Source: Isoetes taiwanensis
Taxonomy: Eukaryota > Streptophyta > Lycopodiopsida > Isoetales > Isoetaceae
Direction of reading: 5' to 3'
NCBI GenBank assembly: GCA_021234155.1
Contig: JAJEKV010000028.1
Span: 16,374,469 to 16,438,468 of the forward strand
DNA length: 64,000 nucleotides
The position numbers and the translations under genes were made by a program. The notes beneath the pieces were generated by a model. The model was not told the DNA's origin. It searched no databases and worked only from the letters and a program-made list of their open reading frames with translations. Position 1 is the first letter of the stretch; every line of letters starts with the position of its first letter. Below are positions 57,741 through 64,000 of this stretch, piece after piece.

Positions 57741-58097
57741 TAACACGACGGAGTGGAGGGCGCCCGAGATGCTAGTGCTAATAATTTGCTTTTGTTGTTT
57801 GTTGTTGGTTGACTTCCTTTTGGACCGTGGTGGTTATCTTTGAGCAAGTGTGGAATATAGCTACCTTAGTCTCTCTCTCTGCGCTTTGGGGGAGGCAAGG
57901 CGATGGGCTTGCATAGCCTTATGCCTTCTCGACTAGTGAGTCGAGAAGGTTGAGAATTCTAGAATTTCATTTAGTAACTAATTATTTATTTTTTATTACG
58001 TAATATTTAATTTTTATTTATTATATGAGATTTAATTGTTTTTTCTTTAATTTATAATATTTAGTTGTTTTTTATTTATTTTTTGAAGGGGTGATCC

Positions 58098-58330
58098 TCT
58101 CCCTCTCCAACTCTCGTTGCCCCTAACCCTCCCCCTTTGCCCAGCCTTCCCCCATTTCTCCTTCCCTCCCTCCCTCCCTCCCCCCTCCCTTTTGCCATGT
58201 TTTTCCCTTGCCCCTTCCCCTTGCCCCTTCTTCTCCCTTGCCCCCCCCCCTTGCCCCTCTTCTCCCTTGCCCCTCTTCTCCCCCTTCTCACTCCCGTCTT
58301 CCCCCTTCCCTTCCCCTCCCCTTTTCGATC
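58098..58330 (+). repeat. Polypyrimidine tract
   Basis: About 230 bases of almost pure C and T on the plus strand, including CCCTCCCTCCCTCCC and CTTGCCCC repeats. Open frames here are low-complexity artefacts. Confidence 0.9.
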
Positions 58331-58589
58331 TCCGCTTGGCTCTCAACTTTCTCAACTATTTATTTGGAAATTCTGTAAGAAAATATTGTGAACCAGTCCT
58401 TGTTATATGATGTGAAATTTTGATGTCAATATGAGTCCCATTTTCAGTCCGAGTCCCAAAATTCAAGATTTGTCCCACTTTAATTAAATTGGACTTATTG
58501 GATACCGTTTTGTTACAAGTCTTAAGAAAAGGTTGTTACATCTTAGTTATAATATTGTTCAAAAGTTGTTGGAATAACCCACTTAAATT

Positions 58590-58745
58590 GCGATAAAAAA
58601 GTTGACAAAAGGATGTCATTGCATTGGACGGGATATTTGACACTATGCACTAGACATAAATTTGAGACAACACAAGCACTTTGTGTCAAGATAGTAGCAG
58701 TCGACACAAAATTGTCACTAGGCCTACGGCTTGTCACAAGGGTTA
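58590..58745. other. CACTA right subterminal repeat region
   Basis: Contains TTTGACACTAT, TTTGTGTCAAG, TCGACACAAAATTGTCAC and TTGTCACAAGG, matching the motif class of the left subterminal region, which shows that both ends belong to one element family. Confidence 0.6.
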
Positions 58746-58773
58746 ACACTATACCCCCGATCCTCTTGTAGTG
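58746..58773 (-). repeat. CACTA terminal inverted repeat, right
   Basis: The minus strand begins CACTACAAGAGGATCGGGGG. GCA at 58,774-58,776 is the second copy of the target duplication. Confidence 0.9.
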
Positions 58774-59180
58774 GCAGGAATATCCATCCAAACCATGCTT
58801 TTTCTTGCACATCATCTTGTTCCAGTCTCTCCTTGACAATCTAAAATGAAAACTAAGACAGTCAGCCATTCATCTAGACATTTCAAGTTCCATACTTTGC
58901 AAAAGAATACTAATAATGGTACAGGTCCTGGGGCCTAAAAGGGATGATCAATTAGACAACATCGTGAATCATCCACAAGTCATAATCACTGTGACCACAA
59001 CTTCATCAGAAGGTAGTTTTCCCCGGTCCATATACTCTTTAGCCTTCTTTCTATATTCTGTTCCTGCAGCCACTTCAGCCTGCAACAGGTTACCTACTTA
59101 TATGTACCAAATTTTACTGGGAATTTTTCCAAACATATTGTCAATAAAGCTAAAGTGTCCAACGAAATATAAATCATGGA
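58774..59180 (-). pseudogene. Adenylate kinase fragment, right of the CACTA insertion
   Basis: This is the inverted copy of 32,488-32,895, including the LSRRDWNKMMCKKKHGLDGY stretch (a shifted frame) and the upstream exon. At 59,180 it is fused to the PPR fragment, giving a chimeric open frame (59,094-59,435) that joins PPR codons to adenylate kinase intron sequence. Confidence 0.9.
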
Positions 59181-59199
59181 ACCATACTTAGCATATAAA

Positions 59200-59885
59200 T
59201 ATGCCTTCAAAAGCGAACCATACTTAGCATGAATAGACAAAGTGTTGCCAATTCGTACCTCTCCTTGATATTTCTCTTCCCTGACGATCCCATGTAGCTC
59301 CTGCCCTTTGTCTATGGCTCCTAGATTACTGCATGCTTTCAAGATACGTGTAAAAGTGACAGGCTCTACAGCAATGCCCTTCAGTTTTATTTCCTCAAAG
59401 CATTTTATTGCTTCACAATCAAGCCCACGCTCCACACATTCTACAATTAGAACATTCCATGAAACATTGTTACAGACAGGAAGCTTACCAAATACTTCCC
59501 GTGATTAAGCCGCATTTGACATACATAATCATCAACGTACTTCCAACACAGACATCTTTTTCAAATCCCATTTTTGTAATTTTTATGTGTAGCTCTTCGG
59601 CCTTTCATGGCTCCTATGTTGCCAATGCCTTTAATGCCCACATATAAGCAACAGGATCTGGAAAAATGCCCTGTTATTCCATCAGCTCAAGATGCTCTAG
59701 TGCTTTATTGCCATCATGTGCATGCTCGGCATATCCAGTGATTAATAGCCCAAGAGACTACAGTCCTGACTAGCAGTTTGCCAAAGACTTATTTTGCCTC
59801 AGGATTGGCAGTTTGCCAAAGACCTCTTTTGCCTTTAAGAGCACTCCACATTTAGAATATAACACATTTTCTAGTTGCCAAATTC
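59200..59885 (-). pseudogene. PPR gene fragment, second copy
   Basis: Same sequence as 13,200-13,862 in the same orientation, with few differences (for example Gly for Arg in AIDKGQELHG, which is the more usual residue, and a 17-base insertion near 59,605). The portion corresponding to 12,940-13,200 is missing. Confidence 0.9.
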
Positions 59886-60079
59886 CACATCATTACTATA
59901 CCTTGATGCCATGCCCATCAGGTGACATGGCCAAGGACACTACCAATCCTCGTGTCTAGCAAACACATGCATGCATTCGACTGTTTGCACGACCCATAAT
60001 CTTATGGTCTTGTCATTGAATCCAGTCGCAATATACTTGCAAATGGCATGCCATTGCATACACTACAGGGAATAATTAT
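59881..60079 (-). pseudogene. TAF5-like WD40 fragment, second copy
   Basis: Copy of 13,866-14,064. Homology stops after CTACAGGGAATAATT, at the same place where the first copy continues into the unidentified exon. Confidence 0.85.
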
Positions 60080-60622
60080 CATTATCAAGATAGACACTTG
60101 CAAATAATCATGCTTACATCATCGAAGAAATGTGCTGCAAGTACACACAAACGTTGCACCTATCCATTGAACATATTTTAGTTGTTCTATAAACTTTTTT
60201 AATTAAATGAAAAGATCACAGGATGAATTTGCTCAAAACACATCCATTTCCATTTCAAAACACATCCCAAGGCAAAACTGCAAACTAACTTCAACAGTAT
60301 AATGCATAGATGAGATTGCCACGGCAGGTATTATTAGTACAACACAAATTAAGAAGAATGAACGTACATGTGCCTCCCAAAATTAAAGGCGTAAGGTTAC
60401 CTGATTAGCTCGCATAATGTACTTGCCCATGCATATTGACATGCTATTGAACAACTCAAACTCACTACCTATTGTATTCCACTATGGAGTTCAATTCTGC
60501 AAGAGCTCAATCACTTTTAACCTACCTATCATCACTCATTTATGAACTGGCAATTCTAGCTTCAAGCCCCTCTAACTCATCTGGGTCTAGATCATCCTTA
60601 TCTTCTGCTAGCAGTAATTTGT

Positions 60623-60710
60623 CTTCCTCAGTAATTATTGTTGAGGTCTGATGCCTCCCTAAAAGAATAGTTAGGGAGGCATCAGACCTCAACAATAATT
60701 ACTGAGGAAG
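60623..60710. repeat. Perfect 40-bp hairpin, right-arm copy
   Basis: 60,623-60,662 and 60,671-60,710 are exact reverse complements with an 8-base loop AAGAATAG. Confidence 0.95.
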
Positions 60711-61909
60711 AGTATAAAGATCAATCTTCTATCAATTTGATAGTTAATCTTCAAAGTTTCAAATTGGAATACATCCTTGCTAAAGCTATTCGCATTTTCA
60801 ACTCTCCTGTTGAGACATCTGCAACATCACAAAACAAATCCGACCATCCCTTTACTGTCGCCAAAAACAACCACTGTCTGACTCAAATGCAGAGCATGTG
60901 ATTTGATCCCTAGGTTTTTTCCCACCGATTCTTGATGCCCAGGTTTTTTTCCATCGATGCTTGCTTCAAAGGAATCGAACCTTTACCCTGCTTTCTTTTG
61001 CGGATGAGAAATTTGCCAAATCTGCCAAAAACTGGGGGTTTGACATCGAGCAGGGGATTTGATGCAAGTTCTTCACCAATTCCTGCTGCAATCAAGGGAG
61101 TTCTTGATGAAGCTTCTATTTTCATTGTTTTACAGAAAATTTTCATTAAGTCAAATTAAGGGCATTTTGACAAATAACAAAAATATAGGGGCATTTTGAT
61201 AAATATGCAAAAATACAAGGGCATTTTTAAAATTTTCCCTTATTAATATTAGAATACCTGATAACTGATATTGGGATAGTTACGTGGGGGTGTTACATAT
61301 ATCCATATTGATCTCGGTCGTCCATTGGGTAGGATAAATCGTAGCCCTTGATTTTTGTAGGGAAGGTGCAAGGAGGGTCCCTTAAAAAGTGCTTTTTGGT
61401 GTAGCCAATCTCACCCATTGGATCAAAAAGGGGAGGAGAAATCTTGGCCATTAAGTTTTTTTATTTAATTGCAATTTTTTCTATTAAAGGAGGTAAGGTG
61501 ACAGTGATATGGCACCAGCATTTATGAATGGACTATCTAGGAAGCTTCCTTTCTATAATCAACTTCAAAGGCCTGTAACTTACAGTAGAGAGGCCATTCG
61601 ATTCCTCTCATCGAGAGCTTTCTAAAGAATGGTGTTCTTGACAACATTCCGTCGTAGTTAGAGCCAATGTGATCGGATATTGAGAATCTTCTTGGAATCA
61701 AACAGAATCTACGGTAATTTAAGAGAATCTCTGAGAATCTAGAGGAATCTCATTAGAATATTAGGGAGTCTACGAGTGTCACATTTAAGGGTCTGAAGGG
61801 GACTTGAACCCACTACCTCTGGAGTGGTAGCTGTGCATTCTAACCAAAAAGGCCGCGATGATTTGGATGAAACCAAATCACACGCTCCAGACCTGATGGT
61901 TAATCGTCA

Positions 61910-62325
61910 CACTATCCTCCCCTCAAGGCCCCCCTCCTTGAAGGCTTACAACCAGGGAAATTTGGGGCGGACAGAAATCGATCTGCAGGGACTGATCCTT
62001 GAAGGCTTGTAAACAGGGAAATTTGGGGCGGACCAAAATCGATCTGCAAGGGACTGAAACGAAGAGTGTGACGACAACCATCTGGACCCCCAACCCTATT
62101 ATGGGTTGCCCACACCACTAGGGCATGAGTTATCCAAACCCTATTACGGGATTGCCTACACCACTAGGGCATGAGTTATCCAAATCATACTATCACATTT
62201 AAAGGTCTGAAGGGAACTTGAACTCACTACCTCTGGAGTGGTAGTTGTGCATCCTAACCGAAAAGACCACGATGATTTAGATGAAACCAAATCACACGCT
62301 CCAGACTTGATGGTTAATCGTCACA
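61910..62325. repeat. Right-arm-specific insertion with internal tandem repeats
   Basis: The inserted DNA holds two copies of a 60-base unit (CCTTGAAGGCTT and GGAAATTTGGGGCGGAC) and two copies of a 46-base unit (CACCACTAGGGCATGAGTTA). It is followed by a second copy of the tRNA-like flank (62,197-62,325 repeats about 61,780-61,908). The left arm has only one such copy. Confidence 0.85.
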
Positions 62326-62845
62326 ATGGGAATCACAAGAGAATCTTTGGAAATCTAAAGAATCCAAGGAAATCTTCATAAAATATTTAAGAATCTAAGG
62401 GAATATTGGCAGAATCTTGGAGAATCTAGGGAATCTTTGAATATTAGCAGAATCTTGGAGAATCTAGGGAATTTTCGTCGGAACTAGAGAATCTAGGACA
62501 ATCTGCATAGAATATTCGAGAATTTAGGGGAATCTAGAGGAATCTTGAGATAACTTTCAGAATCTAAGTAGGAATCTGAGGGAATCTTTATAGAATATTG
62601 GCGAATCTATGGAAATCTCGATGGAATCTTAAACAATCTAAGGTAATCTTGATAGAATCTTGGAGAATCTAAAGGAATCTTCGTAGAATCCAATGCAATC
62701 TAAGAGAATCTTGGGAATCTTGAGAGATTCTCTGGGAACCTTTATAAAATCTTTGACAATTTAAGGGAATCTTGATGGAATCTTGATGAATCTAAAGGAA
62801 TCTTTGTAGGATCTTAAATAATCTAAGAGAATTTACATAGATTAT

Positions 62846-63424
62846 TGAGTTTTGCTCGACCACGTTGCCCAGGACGGGAAGCAATGCATGCCGAAAACCT
62901 GCCACTGGCTAACTGCTCTTCTATGTGCGGGTCCAGTTTATGGCCCTCTTGTTGCTTTGCAACAAACAGCTTTGCTCATCTTTTCCTCCTCTGTGCCTTC
63001 GGCTTCCTTCAAAGTTGTGTGACAATTTCAAAAACAAGGTTATACAACAGAGTGATAACAAAAATAACACAAGAAAAACTAAATACCTCAGTTTCTTTCT
63101 TGGCAGCTTCTTTCTTGGCAGCGCTGTCTTCTTCTTCTTTCCAATGTCTACTCCATAATGCTGACTGTGATACGTCTGGAATGGCATAGCATCAACTTGA
63201 ACAATTGCATTCTTCACTAATGTCTGTGTCCTAAGTAGTTCATTGTTTGAGGCATTGCAGACAACATCTAAAACCTAAGTTTTCCTAGTCACTTCTTCAG
63301 ATCCCCAAGAGAAGTTTCCAGTGTCAAGTCTAAGAGTCCTAAATTTGAAATTACCAACACGAACTCTAATTCTTCTCTTAGTCTCGTTGCTAGAAAGTTT
63401 TGTCATTGCTGGATGTCTTCCTAG
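62846..63424 (-). pseudogene. Ribosomal protein S8 (eS8) fragment, second copy
   Basis: Inverted copy of 33,725-34,296. It preserves the sequence [18 protein letters not shown] that is scrambled in the left arm, has a 15-base in-frame duplication (LPRKK twice), and lacks part of the VLRKLAK region. The intron-like stretch is retained. Confidence 0.9.
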
Positions 63425-63589
63425 ACATCTTGCCTACATGATGCATCTGATAGTGAATGAGAAATCATTCCATAAGAACTCGCAGGAACAAATAAACAGA
63501 TGTAAATGAGGCCAAGTCTGAAAGGACGAGCCCGATAGGACAGATAAAGAAAGCTAACCGTCTAGATCTTTGTTTGAGAGTTAATTCTT

Positions 63590-64000
63590 GATCAACCTTA
63601 ACCAGGAGGATATATCACCAAAGGAAACTGAAGAAATTTCGTCAGAAACATGAAGTTTTTGCGGGCTTATTGCAGTGATTAGGTCTGCTTCTGCTGTACA
63701 TGGAATTCTTGTGCAGAGAGAACTAAGTTTGCCATGCTTTGTACCTATAGAAAACAATCTTCATTGAATAATGAGTCATCATTAAATTCAAAATGATAAT
63801 AGCTGTACTATGCCTGCCAAAGCTCAGTTCCTCAATGCTTCTTGGTCCCCATATGGGTTCGCTTCCCCCAGCATAAATAACCTAAACAAAGGATCTGATG
63901 CCTTCTAGAGGCATTTGTTCTTGCCATGGTCTGCTCTAGATTGCAAAGCAGATTTGCAAGCCTTTGCACTGACTCTTTGTGCGTTGTAGTTTCTTCACCA
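63590..64000 (-). pseudogene. Unidentified captured coding segments, second copy
   Basis: Inverted copy of 33,148-33,550. The frame VIYAGGSEPIWGPRSIEEL is longer than in the left arm. The source gene is not recognised. Confidence 0.35.

Larger units (their letters stand above)
41846..58773. mobile_element. 16.9-kb CACTA-ended transposon carrying a ParB-methyltransferase and a DUF7869-type gene
   Basis: The left end starts CACTACAAGAAAATGGGG. The right end, on the other strand, starts CACTACAAGAGGATCGGG; 22 of the first 28 positions agree. Both ends are flanked by GCA. Joining the outer flanks gives the uninterrupted adenylate kinase sequence that is present at 32,893 in the opposite orientation. 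Subterminal regions at both ends are dense in TTGACACTA/TTGTGTCA-type short repeats, as expected of a CACTA element. The canonical CACTA TNPD/Transposase_21 gene was not seen. Instead the interior contains two divergent genes (46,696-50,482 minus and 50,818-54,014 plus). Either these are the element's own genes or a second element is nested inside a non-autonomous CACTA. Confidence 0.85.
60115..64000. repeat. Long inverted repeat, right arm (continues beyond window)
   Basis: Reverse complement of 33,148-36,725. It contains the hairpin (60,623-60,710), the AGATTC array, the RPS8 pseudogene and the unidentified coding segments. An insertion with a duplicated flank lies at about 61,910-62,195. 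Confidence 0.9.

Noticed and set aside
58047-58410. Several open frames rich in Gly/Arg/Glu or Pro/Leu/Ser
   Set aside because: They are translations of the polypyrimidine tract in different frames.
59094-59435. Chimeric open frame as a new gene
   Set aside because: It fuses PPR codons with adenylate kinase intron DNA, has no start context and is flanked by pseudogene fragments. I kept it only as a note on the junction.

Overview
This window is nuclear DNA from a land plant and consists almost entirely of transposable elements, captured gene fragments and nested duplications. The evidence is a plant mix of elements (CACTA, Helitron with Rep/PIF1 helicase, Ty1/copia, PIF/Harbinger, several LINEs), GT-AG introns, and fragments of plant nuclear genes (PLS-type pentatricopeptide repeat, TAF5-type WD40, HSP90, plastid-type adenylate kinase, ribosomal protein S8). 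The style of the PPR fragments and of the DUF7869-type gene would suit a fern or other seed-free plant, but that is inference. No rRNA, CRISPR array or convincing functional tRNA gene was seen.

Layout. 0-2.9 kb: the 3' part of a decayed LINE ending in a (CCTT)n tail. 5.0-5.6 kb: a small intact gene for a secreted lectin-like protein. 6.2-8.1 kb: Ty1/copia gag-protease remnant. 8.6-8.9 kb: PIF/Harbinger nuclease remnant. 11.7-12.7 kb: weak open frames. 12.9-14.2 kb: a mosaic of PPR, TAF5 and an unknown exon. 14.9-17.4 kb: N-terminal part of a Helitron protein plus two accessory frames. 20.4-21.4 kb: an element with perfect 21-bp terminal inverted repeats that contains another LINE tail. 22.9-26.3 kb: a 5'-truncated LINE with target-site duplication that was then tandemly duplicated. 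26.2-28.2 kb: further direct duplications, including a 3' fragment of the protein kinase gene that sits intact at 30.5-31.5 kb.

From 31.9 kb on, plus-strand fragments of HSP90, adenylate kinase and RPS8 (introns retained) lie directly upstream of a Helitron Rep/helicase (36.9-40.6 kb). The segment 33,148-36,725 recurs in inverted orientation at 60,115-64,000. A tandem array of paired tRNA-like modules lies at 40.9-41.5 kb.

The standout feature is at 41,846-58,773: a 16.9-kb transposon with CACTA termini, flanked by a GCA target-site duplication, inserted into a second copy of the adenylate kinase fragment. The unoccupied site is visible at 32,893 in the other copy. Its interior holds two divergent genes. 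On the minus strand is a multi-exon fusion of a ParB-like domain with a beta-class (N6-adenine or N4-cytosine type) DNA methyltransferase. On the plus strand is a DUF7869-type, possibly transposase-like, protein with proline-rich repeats, CxxC clusters and an acidic tail. Seven copies of a 12-bp palindrome TATTCNNGAATA occur only in the introns and divergent promoter of this pair. Both genes carry one in-frame TAG plus further lesions, so this copy looks recently inactivated. I infer that the two genes form one system: a mobile element that carries its own DNA-modifying and DNA-binding protein, possibly acting on its own regulatory palindromes.
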